A stretch of DNA of 64,000 bases from Caballeronia fortuita (GCF_001544835.2 NZ_FCNX02000004.1:248001-312000); one strand, 5' to 3'; shown: positions 1-11,208, counted from the stretch's first letter. The notes: a model not told the origin generated them from the sequence alone. Numbers and translations: made by a program.

Positions 1-1006
1 CAGCGAGTGCCGCAAGCGAGCCCTGCAATGCCGCTGCCTGCGCGCCGCCGATGCCCGCGCCATCGCCCGCGACGAAAACGCCGGGCACGTCCAGCTCGCC
101 CCATGCGTCGGTTTTCGGCGTGAAGCACAGTTGCGCATCGTCCCAGCGATGCGTCGCCCGCAGCGCCTGCGTGAACTGCGTATTCGGCACGACGCCCTGA
201 TGCAGCAGGATCACGTCGGCTTCAATGCGATGCGCCGTGCCTTGCGTCGTGAAGGCGAGCGCCGCCGCGTGTTCGGCGTGATCGTCGCCGATGCGCGATT
301 CCACGCGCAGATCGTCGGCGGCCTCGAAGATCGGCACGCCCGCTTCGCGCAACGTGCGGATCAGTTGCAGTCCCTTCGACAGGAACGGCCACGCGCGCAA
401 CGCCGACAGCATGTGACGCTTCGCGCGCCAGCGATCTTCGTGACGCGTCGTGTCGACGAGCGCGCGGATCGGCACGCCCGCGCGCACGTATTGCCAGCCG
501 AGCAGATAGAGCAGCGGCCCGCAGCCCGCGAGCACCGGCGGCGCGGCGGGCACTTCTCCCGCGCTTTTCAGGAGAATCTGCGCGGCGCCGGCCGTGAGCA
601 CGCCGGGCAGCGTCCAGCCGGGAATCGGGAACGGACGTTCGAGCGCGCCGCTCGCGAGAATCACGCGCTGCGCATCGAACGAGCCGATCTTGCCGTCCTT
701 CAGGTAGTTGACGGCACGCTCGCGCGTCACTTGCCAGACGCTCGCATGCGTGACGTGTCGCGCGCCGGATGCCGCGAACGCTGCCGCAATCGACGATCCC
801 GCCGCGTAATCGGGCCCGAGAATCTCCTTGCGGCGCGCGTCCGCTTTCCCGATCCCGCGATAAATCTGCCCGCCGACGGCGTCCTGCTCGTCGATCAGGA
901 CGGTTTTCAGGCCCGCGCGCGCCGCGACGGTGGCCGCGCGCATGCCGGCGGGACCGGCACCGACCACGACGACATCGACGGCTTCGGATGCGAAATCAGC
1001 GGCCAT
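1..1006 (-). CDS. FAD/NAD-dependent oxidoreductase, alpha subunit of opine/hydroxyproline-type dehydrogenase (3' end missing)
   Basis: The start codon is at 1006 and the gene runs off the left edge, leaving about 335 codons of a family that is usually around 450. The N-terminus has a dinucleotide-binding GAGPAGMRAA motif within the first 25 residues, then DEQDAVGGQIYRG. A second nucleotide site and a C-terminal GVFVAGDGAGIGGAQ segment are visible. This matches the alpha subunits of octopine/nopaline oxidase (OoxA/NoxA), HcnB and D-hydroxyproline dehydrogenase. It overlaps the 2Fe-2S gene by 11 bp, indicating translational coupling. The substrate cannot be read from sequence; an opine, N-substituted amino acid or D-hydroxyproline is plausible. 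Confidence 0.85.
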   Translation of the reverse strand, partial: MAADFASEAVDVVVVGAGPAGMRAATVAARAGLKTVLIDEQDAVGGQIYRGIGKADARRKEILGPDYAAGSSIAAAFAASGARHVTHASVWQVTRERAVNYLKDGKIGSFDAQRVILASGALERPFPIPGWTLPGVLTAGAAQILLKSAGEVPAAPPVLAGCGPLLYLLGWQYVRAGVPIRALVDTTRHEDRWRAKRHMLSALRAWPFLSKGLQLIRTLREAGVPIFEAADDLRVESRIGDDHAEHAAALAFTTQGTAHRIEADVILLHQGVVPNTQFTQALRATHRWDDAQLCFTPKTDAWGELDVPGVFVAGDGAGIGGAQAAALQGSLAALA

Positions 1007-1358
1007 GCGCGTTCTCCAGCGAGACATCGACAGCGTTCGACGGCGGCAGATCGCGCGCGCCTTCCTGCGAGCGCACGCGCATGCCGGGCTTCACTTCGAC
1101 CATGCAGCTCTGGCGGCTCGGCACGCCGTCGATCTCGACGAGGCATTCGAAGCAAGCGCCCATCATGCAGTAGGGCGCGCGCGGTGCGCCGGAAACGGGC
1201 GTCGCGCGAAACCGCGATACGCCCGCAGCCAGCAGCGCCGCCGCGACCGAGCAACCGGCGGGCACGCTGAGCGCTTCGTCGTTGAACCAGATGTCGATGT
1301 TGCCGCCTTCCCGGCCGTCGAGCGGCCTGAAAAGCGAGTGTTTCGATTGGACTGTCAT
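996..1358 (-). CDS. (2Fe-2S)-binding small subunit of the dehydrogenase
   Basis: A 120-residue ferredoxin-like protein with four cysteines spaced C-x4-C-x2-C-x12-C (YCMMGACFEC, then QSC). This is the fold of HcnA and of the gamma subunit of D-hydroxyproline dehydrogenase, where it relays electrons between the two flavoprotein subunits. It sits between the DAO-type subunit (7 bp upstream) and the alpha subunit (11 bp overlap), so the three genes most likely form one heterotrimeric enzyme. There is no signal peptide, so it is probably cytoplasmic or membrane-associated through its partners. Confidence 0.87.
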   Translation of the reverse strand: MTVQSKHSLFRPLDGREGGNIDIWFNDEALSVPAGCSVAAALLAAGVSRFRATPVSGAPRAPYCMMGACFECLVEIDGVPSRQSCMVEVKPGMRVRSQEGARDLPPSNAVDVSLENAHGR

Positions 1359-1365
1359 GGCGGAT

Positions 1366-2493
1366 TCAGTGTGCGGAAATCAGTTCTTTGGCGTGCTCGA
1401 AACGGCGCGCGGAGAAGGTGGGCAGCTCGCCGGGCATCGGCGCGCCCGCGATCCACGGCGCGACGCGCAGCGCATGGGCGGCCGCGAGCGTCACGCCGCT
1501 ATGGCAGGTCACGACGAACGCGCCCGGATGCTCCGGCGACTCGTCGTAGATCGGAAAACCATCGGGGCTGTAGACGCGCAGCGCGGCCCACATGCGCACG
1601 AGGCGGACGTGCTGAAGCATCGGGAAGGCGCGCACGCCGCGCCGGGCGATGTCGGCGAGCACGTGTGTCGTGGTGAGATCGTCGAAGCCGACTTCTTCCA
1701 TCGAATCGCCGAACTGCACGCTGCCTTCGTCGGTCTGTCGCACGTTGAGCGTCGGATAGTCGAGAAACGGCGCGACGCGCTCGCTCACCAGTACCTGCCC
1801 GCGATTCGGCGCGACCGGCGCATTCAGCCCTACGAACGGCGCGAGCGCGCGATTGCCGAGGCCCGCCGCGAGCACGACACGCCCCGCGTGATACGTCCCG
1901 CGTTTGCCGTACACGGTGAAGCCGTTCGCGCCGGGCACGATGCGTTCGGCGCGCTCCGACGACACGAGCTTCACGCCGCGCGTCTGCATCGCGGCGTGCA
2001 GTGCGCGCAGCAGCTTGAGCGGATTGACGTGGCCGTCCATCGGCGTGTAGCTCGCGCCGATCACCGCCGGGCCGATCTGCGGGATGCGCGCGCGCACGTC
2101 GGCGGCATCGAGTATTTCAAACGGATAGTCGCCGAGTTCGGCGCGAAGTGTCGAAAGGCGCTGCTCGCGTTCGGCGCGCTCTTCGTCGCTGAAAAGAAAC
2201 TGGAAGCCGCCCGGCTGACGCAAGGCGACATCGATGCCGGTTTCGCTGAAGAGCGCATCGGCAAGACCCGGCCAGCGCGTCGCGGACGAGCGCGACCAGG
2301 TCGCGTAAGGCGACAGGCCGTAGCCCTTGCCCTGAATCCACACGAGGCCGAAGTTGCCGCGCGAGGCGCGAAAGCCGCCGTCGTCCTCGTCGAGCACGGT
2401 CACGCGCGCGCCTTCGCGAGCGAGCCCGTAAGCGACAGCCGAACCGACGAGGCCGCCGCCGAGAACCAGTACGTCGGGACTTGCAGAAGTCAT
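1366..2493 (-). CDS. FAD-dependent DAO-family oxidoreductase, beta subunit
   Basis: A 375-residue D-amino-acid oxidase-family protein. The N-terminus carries VLGGGLVGSAVAYGLAREG, an FAD Rossmann motif, followed by a DE pair that would bind the FAD ribose. The C-terminal third has a GVTLAAAHA segment typical of glycine/sarcosine/opine oxidases. The start at 2493 is chosen because the FAD motif begins a few residues later; it overlaps the upstream permease stop by 4 bp (ATGA). With the 2Fe-2S and alpha subunits downstream it resembles OoxB/NoxB, HcnC and LhpB and would oxidise the C-N bond of the imported substrate. Confidence 0.86.
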   Translation of the reverse strand: MTSASPDVLVLGGGLVGSAVAYGLAREGARVTVLDEDDGGFRASRGNFGLVWIQGKGYGLSPYATWSRSSATRWPGLADALFSETGIDVALRQPGGFQFLFSDEERAEREQRLSTLRAELGDYPFEILDAADVRARIPQIGPAVIGASYTPMDGHVNPLKLLRALHAAMQTRGVKLVSSERAERIVPGANGFTVYGKRGTYHAGRVVLAAGLGNRALAPFVGLNAPVAPNRGQVLVSERVAPFLDYPTLNVRQTDEGSVQFGDSMEEVGFDDLTTTHVLADIARRGVRAFPMLQHVRLVRMWAALRVYSPDGFPIYDESPEHPGAFVVTCHSGVTLAAAHALRVAPWIAGAPMPGELPTFSARRFEHAKELISAH

Positions 2494-3287
2494 CGGGCTT
2501 CTCCGATCAGAATGCGATCCAGTCCGACCATGCGGTCGAGCAGGATCATCAGCAACACCGTGCCGACGATCAGCACCGCCGACACCGACGCGACGAGCGG
2601 ATCGATCGTCTGCGCGATCTGGTTGTACATGGCGACGGGCAGCGTCGTGGTGCCGGGCGTCGCAACGAAGATGGTCATCGTGAGTTCGTCGAAGCTCTGG
2701 ATGAACGACAGCACCCAGCCGCCCGCCACACCGGTGCGGATCATCGGCAGCACGACGCGGCGAAATGCGGTGAAACGGCTCGCGCCGCACGACAGCGCCG
2801 CGCGTTCGGCATCGCGATCCAGCCCGATCGCCGACGACAACGCAAGCCGCAACGCATACGGCAGCACGATCACGACGTGCGCCGCGACGAGCGACCAGAA
2901 CGAGCCTGACAGATGCAGGAGCGACAGGAAGCGCAGGAACGCGATGCCGAGCACGACGGCGGGAATCATCATCGGCGAGAGAAAGAAGCTCGTGAGCGCG
3001 GCGCGGCCCGGAAAGCGATAACGCGCAATCGCGAGCGCGGCGGGCACGGCAAGCAATACGCCGATGGTCGCCGCCGCGAACGCGAGGCGGATCGACAGCC
3101 AGAACGCGGACACGATGTCGCCGTTCTCGATGATCGCGTGGAACCAGCGCAGCGACGCGCCATCGAAGGGCATCGAGATGAAGCCCTTGTCGGTGAACGC
3201 GACGAGCATCACGACGACGAGCGGCGCGAGGATGAAGGTGAGGAAGAACGCGTTGTAGACGAGTCCGAGCGGTCCGTTGCGGTTCAT
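2490..3287 (-). CDS. ABC transporter permease, spermidine/putrescine (PotC) type
   Basis: A 265-residue inner-membrane protein with about six hydrophobic segments. It carries the EAA-type cytoplasmic loop (DAERAALSCGASRFTAFRRV) that docks on the ATPase. The position after the PotB-like permease and the length match the second permease of PotABCD-type importers, which carry polyamines, opines and other amino compounds. It lies 16 bp after the first permease gene and overlaps the DAO-type dehydrogenase by 4 bp. Import and oxidation genes are therefore one transcription unit. Confidence 0.88.
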   Translation of the reverse strand: MNRNGPLGLVYNAFFLTFILAPLVVVMLVAFTDKGFISMPFDGASLRWFHAIIENGDIVSAFWLSIRLAFAAATIGVLLAVPAALAIARYRFPGRAALTSFFLSPMMIPAVVLGIAFLRFLSLLHLSGSFWSLVAAHVVIVLPYALRLALSSAIGLDRDAERAALSCGASRFTAFRRVVLPMIRTGVAGGWVLSFIQSFDELTMTIFVATPGTTTLPVAMYNQIAQTIDPLVASVSAVLIVGTVLLMILLDRMVGLDRILIGEAR

Positions 3288-3303
3288 GATCGTTCTCCGG
3301 AAC

Positions 3304-4176
3304 TCAGTCGAAGATATGGCGGAAGCGGCGTTCGGCGAGGCGGCTGCAGCCCATCACGATCGCTACGTTCGCCACCAGCAGCAGCACCGCGATGCTCGCG
3401 CCGAGCGGCCAGTTGAGCGTGCCGAGAAACTCGTCGTAGGCAGCGGTCGCGACCACTTTCAGACGCCGTCCGCCGATGAGCGCGGGCGTCGCGAAAGCCG
3501 AGGCCGAAAGCGCGAACACGATGATCGATCCCGACAGCACGCCCGGCATGATCTGCGGCAGCACCACGCGGCGAAACACCGCGAACGGCGAGCCGCCGAG
3601 CGAGCGCCCGGCCCATTCGACTTGTGGATCGAGCTTTTGCATCGTCGCCCAGACGGACATCACCATGAAGGGCACGAGAACGTGCGTGAGCGCGATGACG
3701 ACGCCTGTCATCGTGAAGACGAGGCGCACGGGTTCATCGGTGATATGCAGCGCCTGCAGCGCGTTGTTGAGCACGCCGTTGTTGCCGAGCAGAATCTGCC
3801 AGCCGAGCGTGCGCACGACGACCGAGATCAGCAGCGGCCCGAGCACGATCAAAAGACACAGCGATTGCCACGGCTTCTTCATGCGCGCGAGCACGATGGT
3901 TTCCGGCACGCCGAGCACGATCGACAGCAGCGTGACCGCGAATGCCAGCCCCGCCGTGCGCAGGAAAATCGTGCCGTAGTACGGATCGCTCACGACTTCC
4001 CAGTAGTTCGAGAGCGTGTAGGCGGCCGTGACGCCGGCCGTATCGCTGAAGACGCGAAACGACAGCAGCAGCGTGAGCGCGAGCGGCACCAGCAACAGGC
4101 CGATGAACAGCAGCAGCGCCGGCCCCGACAGGATCCACGGCGCGGCGCCGGGACGGGCATCGTCAAGCGTGGCCAT
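3304..4176 (-). CDS. ABC transporter permease, PotB type
   Basis: A 290-residue integral membrane protein with an N-terminal membrane segment (ILSGPALLLFIGLLLVPLAL) and an EAA loop region around SLGGSPFAVFRRVVLPQIMPG. The family is the first permease of spermidine/putrescine-like importers. Its start overlaps the end of the ATPase gene by 14 bp, a sign of coupled translation. Together with the next permease it would form the heterodimeric channel. Confidence 0.88.
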   Translation of the reverse strand: MATLDDARPGAAPWILSGPALLLFIGLLLVPLALTLLLSFRVFSDTAGVTAAYTLSNYWEVVSDPYYGTIFLRTAGLAFAVTLLSIVLGVPETIVLARMKKPWQSLCLLIVLGPLLISVVVRTLGWQILLGNNGVLNNALQALHITDEPVRLVFTMTGVVIALTHVLVPFMVMSVWATMQKLDPQVEWAGRSLGGSPFAVFRRVVLPQIMPGVLSGSIIVFALSASAFATPALIGGRRLKVVATAAYDEFLGTLNWPLGASIAVLLLVANVAIVMGCSRLAERRFRHIFD

Positions 4177-5242
4177 CGACGTTCTCCCGTTGCTCCTGCG
4201 TCAGCACGCGCAGGTCGTCGTCGGTCCAGTCGAGGCCGACTTCGTCGCCTTCTTCGGGCGGCGGCGCGCCGTGATTCGGCTGCGCGACGCGCAGCTTGCC
4301 GAGTCCCGTTTCCACTTCGAGCAGCCATTGATTGCCGACGAACACGCGCGTCGCGATGCGGCCTTTGATGCGCGCGTCGCCATTGGCGAGATGCACCTTC
4401 TCCGGACGGATGTAGACGTTCACCGCGCCATCGACATGACGGCCTTCGTGCGGAACGTGCAGCGTCGTGCCAGCGACATCGACGATCGCGCAGCGCGGAT
4501 TGCGTTGCAGCACTTCGCCTGTGAACGCGTTGGTGCGCCCGAGAAACGTGGAAGCGAACGGCGTCGCGGGACGCTCGTACGCGTCGTATGGCGTGGACAG
4601 TTGCGAGATCGCGCCGCGATGCATCACCGCGATGCGATCGCTCATCGTCATCGCTTCGACCTGATCGTGCGTGACGAGGATCGTCGTGATGCCGAGGCGC
4701 TTCTGGATCGCGCGCAATTCGATGTGCATCTCTTCGCGCAGCTTGGCGTCGAGATTGGACATCGGTTCGTCGAGCAGGAGCAGTTCGGGCTGCATCGCGA
4801 TGGCGCGCGCAATGGCCACGCGCTGCCGTTGTCCGCCCGACAGTTCCTTCGGATAGCGATGCCCGAGGCCCTTCAGACGCACGAGCGCGAGCGCCTCTTC
4901 GACGCGCGCCTCGCGCTCCTTCTTCTTCACCTTGCGCATTTCCAGACCGAAGCCGACGTTGCCCGCCACGGTCATGTGCGGAAAGAGCGCGTAGCTCTGA
5001 AACACCACGCCGATGCCGCGCTTCTCCGGCCGCTCGTGGGTGATGTCGCGTCCGTCGAGGAGGATGCGCCCGGTCGTCGGCGTGACGAAGCCCGCGACCA
5101 TTTGCAGCGTCGTGGTCTTGCCGCAGCCCGACGGCCCGAGCAGCGACAGCAGCTCGCCGCGCTCGACCGACAGATCGAGCGCTTCGATCGCCGTGAAATC
5201 GCCGTAGCGTTTCGATATGCCTTGCAGTGTCAGGAAAGCCAT
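4163..5242 (-). CDS. ABC transporter ATP-binding protein, PotA type
   Basis: A 359-residue ATPase with Walker A GPSGCGKTT near residue 35, signature LSGGQRQRVAIARA, Walker B LLLLDEPMSNLD and the H-loop region LVTHDQVEAM. The C-terminal 110 residues correspond to a TOBE domain, as in PotA/FbpC. It would energise import through the two permeases. The gene follows the binding protein by 33 bp and overlaps the permease downstream. Confidence 0.92.
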   Translation of the reverse strand: MAFLTLQGISKRYGDFTAIEALDLSVERGELLSLLGPSGCGKTTTLQMVAGFVTPTTGRILLDGRDITHERPEKRGIGVVFQSYALFPHMTVAGNVGFGLEMRKVKKKEREARVEEALALVRLKGLGHRYPKELSGGQRQRVAIARAIAMQPELLLLDEPMSNLDAKLREEMHIELRAIQKRLGITTILVTHDQVEAMTMSDRIAVMHRGAISQLSTPYDAYERPATPFASTFLGRTNAFTGEVLQRNPRCAIVDVAGTTLHVPHEGRHVDGAVNVYIRPEKVHLANGDARIKGRIATRVFVGNQWLLEVETGLGKLRVAQPNHGAPPPEEGDEVGLDWTDDDLRVLTQEQRENVDGHA

Positions 5243-5275
5243 GCGCCTTGCTCCTTCGTCAACGGATGCCGCGAT

Positions 5276-6331
5276 TCAGCGCTCGACCGAACGGTTCCAG
5301 CGTTCGGTCCACTCGGTGCGATGCTGATTGATCGTCGCCCAGTCCATTGCGGTGAGCTTCGCAATCTGATCGGGACCGTAGGGCACGCGCGCCGCGACTT
5401 CGGGCGTGAGCTTCACCGTCTTGTTGACGGGGCCGAGACCGATGTTCTGCGCCTGCAGCATCTGCACTTCGGGCGTCAGCAGGTACTGCACGAATTGCTG
5501 CGACAGTTGCGGCTGCGCGTTCTCCGCGATGGCGCACGCCGCCACCTGCAACGCGACAGCGCCTTCTTTCGGATAGACGAACTTGAGCGGAAAGCCGGTG
5601 TTCTGCAACGCGACCGCGCGGCCGCTGCCGTAGGGCGCGAGGATCACGTCGCCGGACTGCATCTGGCCGTCCATCTCGCCGGGTGTCGGCGCCCACGAAA
5701 GCACGTTCGGCGCGACCTGCTTCGTCATTTCGGCGAAGCCCGGATCGATGTTCTTCTCGCCGCCGCCCGACAGCCGCGCGAGCATCACGAGCGTATGCAG
5801 ACCGTAGGTGTTGGTGATCGGCGGCACGCCGAGCTTGCCCTTGATGCGCTTGTCGGCGAGCACCTTCCACGAATCCGGCGGCGGCAGGCCGGCCTTCTTG
5901 AACGCCTCCTCGTTGTAGCCGATGCCCGTCGCCACCATGCCGACGCCGATCGCCGTCGGCCCGAGCTTCGCGAGCGGATAGACGTCGTTCATGATGGGCG
6001 CGTCGTCGAGCTTCGCGCAGAGGTTCATCTGCATCGCCTGATACATCGGGCCGTCGTCCATCACCGCGACGTTGATCTGCTGATGGCCCTTCTGCGCCTG
6101 CAGCTTGGCGAGCGTATCGCTCGAATTGCCCGCGACGTAGACGATCTTGACGTTGTGCGCCTTCTCGAAAGGCGGAATGATTTTCTGCCGATAGAGCTGT
6201 TCGTTCGAGCCGCCGACATTGGCGACATACAACGTGGTTTCGGCGTGGGCGGCGAGCGTCCCGGCGATGCAGGCGCCCGCGATCGCGGTGCGGGACAGGA
6301 CGGCCAGACGGCGATGCAGCGCGCTTCTCAT
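5276..6331 (-). CDS. ABC transporter periplasmic substrate-binding protein, PotD/extracellular family 1-like
   Basis: A 351-residue protein beginning with a basic stretch and a hydrophobic segment that ends AHA-ET, a clear Sec signal peptide of about 30 residues. The mature part (TTLYVANVGGSNEQLYRQK) has the bilobal-binding-protein look of PotD-like proteins. It is the first gene of the operon, immediately downstream of the divergent control region. The ligand is unknown; given the downstream oxidase it is probably an opine or N-substituted amino acid (inference). Confidence 0.88.
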   Translation of the reverse strand: MRSALHRRLAVLSRTAIAGACIAGTLAAHAETTLYVANVGGSNEQLYRQKIIPPFEKAHNVKIVYVAGNSSDTLAKLQAQKGHQQINVAVMDDGPMYQAMQMNLCAKLDDAPIMNDVYPLAKLGPTAIGVGMVATGIGYNEEAFKKAGLPPPDSWKVLADKRIKGKLGVPPITNTYGLHTLVMLARLSGGGEKNIDPGFAEMTKQVAPNVLSWAPTPGEMDGQMQSGDVILAPYGSGRAVALQNTGFPLKFVYPKEGAVALQVAACAIAENAQPQLSQQFVQYLLTPEVQMLQAQNIGLGPVNKTVKLTPEVAARVPYGPDQIAKLTAMDWATINQHRTEWTERWNRSVER

Positions 6332-6407
6332 GACGACGTTCTCCAGTTCCGTTACGTGGGGAGCGGGCTTGCAGGCCCGTCGAATGAGATTGAGTGTCGC
6401 GCCGCCG

Positions 6408-6452
6408 ATTCATATCGTCCAATACGAATAAAATGGGTATCCATGCATGGAT
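6408..6452. promoter_or_regulatory. Divergent control region with two dyads, probable LysR operator
   Basis: Two dyads lie in the 160-bp gap between the ABC operon and the divergent LysR gene. The first has arms ATTCATAT (6408-6415) and ATACGAAT (6422-6429), one mismatch, 6-nt spacer, compatible with a LysR T-N11-A site. The second is a perfect 14-bp palindrome ATCCATGCATGGAT at 6439-6452. Their position upstream of both genes suggests binding of the 6492 product, but no experiment supports this. Confidence 0.5.
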
Positions 6453-6491
6453 GATATGGATTCGGGACATCGAGAATAGGGAAACCCCGCA

Positions 6492-7430
6492 ATGAATCTG
6501 AAGCACATCGAGGCTTTTCGCGCGGTGATGGTGTCGGGATCGATGACCGCCGCGGCCAAGGCGCTCTTCACGTCGCAGCCGAACGTGAGCCGGCTGATCT
6601 CGCAACTGGAGGGCGAAACGGGCTTGCAGCTTTTTCAGCGCAGCGGCGTGCGCCTGATTCCGACGAGCGAGGGCACCGCGTTCTTTCGCGAGGTCGAGCG
6701 CGCGTTCGTCGGCTTGCAGGGGCTCGCGAACGCGGCGGCGCAAATCCGCAATCTCGGCAGCGGGCGTCTGCGCATCGCGGCGATGCCCTCGGCGGGCATC
6801 ACGCTCATCCCGCACGCGATCAAGCGCTTCGTCGAACTGTTTCCCGAGGTCACCGTGTCGCTGCATGTGAACACGTCGGGGACGGTGAATCACTGGACGG
6901 CGTCGCAGTTCTGCGACCTCGGCGTCGCGGTGTTCGTGAGCGAAGCGTCGACCTGCGAAGTGGAGCAGCTATCGAGCGTGGCGGCCGTGTGCGTGATGCC
7001 GGCGAAGCATCGGCTGGCGGAGAAGCGCGTCATCAGGCCGGAGGATCTGGAGGGCGAATCGTTCATCTCGCTGTGTCACGGCGACGGCACGCGCGCGCTG
7101 ATGGACGAAGTGTTCCAGCGCGCGGGCGTGAAGCGCGTGCTCGCGATCGAGGCGCAATACACCGCGATGTGCTGCGAGATGGTGCGGCACGGCATGGGCG
7201 TGACGCTCGCGCATCCGATTGTCGCGCGCGATTTCCGAGGGCCCGATATCGCGATCCGCCCGTTCATGCCCGCAACGCGCTTTCCGATGCATCTGCTGTT
7301 TCCGCCGCATCGTCCGCGCGAAAGACTCGCGGCGGCGTTCGTCGACGTGTTGCGCACGCTGCACGACGAACTGCTCGCGGAGGTCGTGCCGCCCACGCGC
7401 GGGCGGGCGCGAGCATCGGTGCGGGCGTGA
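6492..7430 (+). CDS. LysR-family regulator, OccR/NocR-like
   Basis: A 312-residue LysR protein. The helix-turn-helix is in residues 1-60 (FRAVMVSGSMTAAAKALF, then QPNVSRLISQLE), followed by the effector-binding domain. It is transcribed divergently from the ABC-dehydrogenase operon with two palindromes in between, the usual arrangement for an activator that senses the imported substrate. OccR and NocR, regulators of opine catabolism, belong to the same subgroup, which fits the opine-type enzymes beside it. The last 15 residues are basic and Arg-rich. Confidence 0.9.
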   Translation: MNLKHIEAFRAVMVSGSMTAAAKALFTSQPNVSRLISQLEGETGLQLFQRSGVRLIPTSEGTAFFREVERAFVGLQGLANAAAQIRNLGSGRLRIAAMPSAGITLIPHAIKRFVELFPEVTVSLHVNTSGTVNHWTASQFCDLGVAVFVSEASTCEVEQLSSVAAVCVMPAKHRLAEKRVIRPEDLEGESFISLCHGDGTRALMDEVFQRAGVKRVLAIEAQYTAMCCEMVRHGMGVTLAHPIVARDFRGPDIAIRPFMPATRFPMHLLFPPHRPRERLAAAFVDVLRTLHDELLAEVVPPTRGRARASVRA

Positions 7431-7470
7431 TATCGTCGGCGGCACTGTTTTCATGCCGAAGGAGCGTGCG

Positions 7471-7944
7471 ATGACCGAGCTCGTGAACTGCCTGTGGTTC
7501 GATGGAAACGCGCGTGAAGCCGCGGAGTTCTACGCCGCCACGTTCCCCGATAGTCACGTCGGCGCGGGGAATGTCTCCGCGAAACCGGGCGTGGGCGCGG
7601 GGCCTGAACTGACCGTCGAGTTCACCGTGCTCGGCAGGCGCTTCATCGGGCTGAACGGCGGGCCGAACTTCACGCCGAACGAAGCGGTGAGCTTCATGGT
7701 GCGCACGGGCAGCGTGCAAGAGACGGATCGCTACTGGAACGCGATCGTCGGCAATGGCGGCGCGGAAGGCCATTGCGGCTGGTGCAGGGACCGCTGGGGC
7801 TTTTCCTGGCAGATCGCGCCGCAGCGCCTGCTCGATATCCTGAACGGCGCCGACCGCGAAGCCGCCCGCCGCGCGATGGACGCAATGCTGTCGATGAAGA
7901 AGATCGACATCGCCGCGATCGAGCGCGCGGTGTTATCGTCGTAA
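7471..7944 (+). CDS. VOC-superfamily PhnB-like protein
   Basis: A 157-residue protein of the PhnB / 3-demethylubiquinone methyltransferase-like VOC family: CLWFDGNAREAAEFY at the N-terminus, FIGLNGGPNF in the middle, WGFSWQIAP, and a C-terminal helix AMDAMLSMKKIDIAAIERA. The start at 7471 follows GGAG at 7461-7464; an upstream ATG at 7453 in the same frame is possible. Members are dimeric and often lack known activity. The neighbouring GlxA-like regulator begins 26 bp downstream on the same strand. Confidence 0.85.
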   Translation: MTELVNCLWFDGNAREAAEFYAATFPDSHVGAGNVSAKPGVGAGPELTVEFTVLGRRFIGLNGGPNFTPNEAVSFMVRTGSVQETDRYWNAIVGNGGAEGHCGWCRDRWGFSWQIAPQRLLDILNGADREAARRAMDAMLSMKKIDIAAIERAVLSS

Positions 7945-7970
7945 ATGACACGTTCAGAGTCATTCACGCC

Positions 7971-8936
7971 ATGCGCATCGCGGTTCTCGCTCTCGATGGT
8001 CTCTTCGATACCGGTCTCGCCGTCACGCTCGATACGCTCAAGGCCGCGAACGGACTTTCCGCGCGCTTGATGGGCGGCGCGCCGCGTTTCGATGTATCGA
8101 CTGTCGGCGTGCGCAGGCGCGTGCGCTCCGGTCAGGGCTTCGCGATTCCGGTGCAGGCCATCACGCCCGATCTCAAGCCCGACTGGGTGATCGTCCCGGC
8201 GCTCAACGCGACGACGCCCGAGCTGCTTGTACCCGCACTGGAACGCGCCGACGTGAAGGACGCTGTGAGGCAATTGCGGCAATGGCGCGATGAAGGCGTG
8301 CTGATCGCGGCGTCGTGCATCGGCACGTTTCTTCTGGCGGAGACGGGTCTGCTCGATCATCGGCACGCCACGTCGACGTGGTCGCTCGCGCCGCTTTTCC
8401 GGCAACGCTATCCGCACGTTCTACTCGACGAATCGCGCATGCTCGTGCCGAGCGACATCGGCGTGACGGCGGGCGCGGCGATGGGCCATCTCGATCTCGC
8501 GCTGTGGCTGATACGCAAGACGAGCCCCGAGCTGGCCGCGCTGGTGTCGCGCTATCTGCTCGCCGATATCCGCACGCTGCAGGCGCCGTACATTATTCCG
8601 AATCATCTCGCGCAGGCCGATCCGCTGATCCAGCGTTTCGAGCGCTGGTCGCGCGAGCATCTGAAAGAAGGATTTTCGCTGCAACGCGCGGCGAACGCGC
8701 TTGCGACGAGCACGCGTTCGCTGCAACGACGATGCCGCGAAGTGCTCGGCAAATCGCCGCTCGCGTATTTTCAGGACTTGCGCGTCGAACGCGCGCAGGC
8801 GCTTCTGCACGGCAGCGGCCTCGATCTCGAGGCGATCGCGGCGGAAGTCGGCTACGAGGACGGCGCGACGTTGCGCACGCTATTGCGTCAGCGGCTCGGG
8901 CGCGGCGTGCGCGATCTGCGCGCCGAGTTGCGCTGA
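7971..8936 (+). CDS. GlxA-type AraC-family regulator (DJ-1/PfpI domain plus HTH)
   Basis: A 321-residue regulator. Residues 1-190 form a DJ-1/PfpI-like domain; the nucleophile-elbow region is IAASCIGTFLLAETG, with Cys preserved. Residues 215-321 hold an AraC-type double helix-turn-helix (SLQRAANALATSTRSLQRR and LEAIAAEVGYEDGATLRTL). This architecture is that of GlxA/FtrA-like regulators of amine and amino-acid catabolism. The C-terminus lies 9 bp from the convergent dgdA stop. Its target is not evident. Confidence 0.9.
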   Translation: MRIAVLALDGLFDTGLAVTLDTLKAANGLSARLMGGAPRFDVSTVGVRRRVRSGQGFAIPVQAITPDLKPDWVIVPALNATTPELLVPALERADVKDAVRQLRQWRDEGVLIAASCIGTFLLAETGLLDHRHATSTWSLAPLFRQRYPHVLLDESRMLVPSDIGVTAGAAMGHLDLALWLIRKTSPELAALVSRYLLADIRTLQAPYIIPNHLAQADPLIQRFERWSREHLKEGFSLQRAANALATSTRSLQRRCREVLGKSPLAYFQDLRVERAQALLHGSGLDLEAIAAEVGYEDGATLRTLLRQRLGRGVRDLRAELR

Positions 8937-8945
8937 CGATTGCCT

Positions 8946-11208
<2,263 letters not shown>

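Noticed and set aside
131..1270. Long plus-strand frames over the left-edge dehydrogenase
   Set aside because: Arg/His-rich translation typical of antisense frames of high-GC genes; the minus-strand genes here have clear FAD and 2Fe-2S motifs.
1282..3021. 579-codon plus-strand frame
   Set aside because: Antisense to the DAO-type and permease genes; no domain text and no ribosome site.
4028..6454. 808-codon plus-strand frame, the longest in its area
   Set aside because: It is the complement of the ATPase and binding-protein genes; composition is Arg/Asp/His shadow text.
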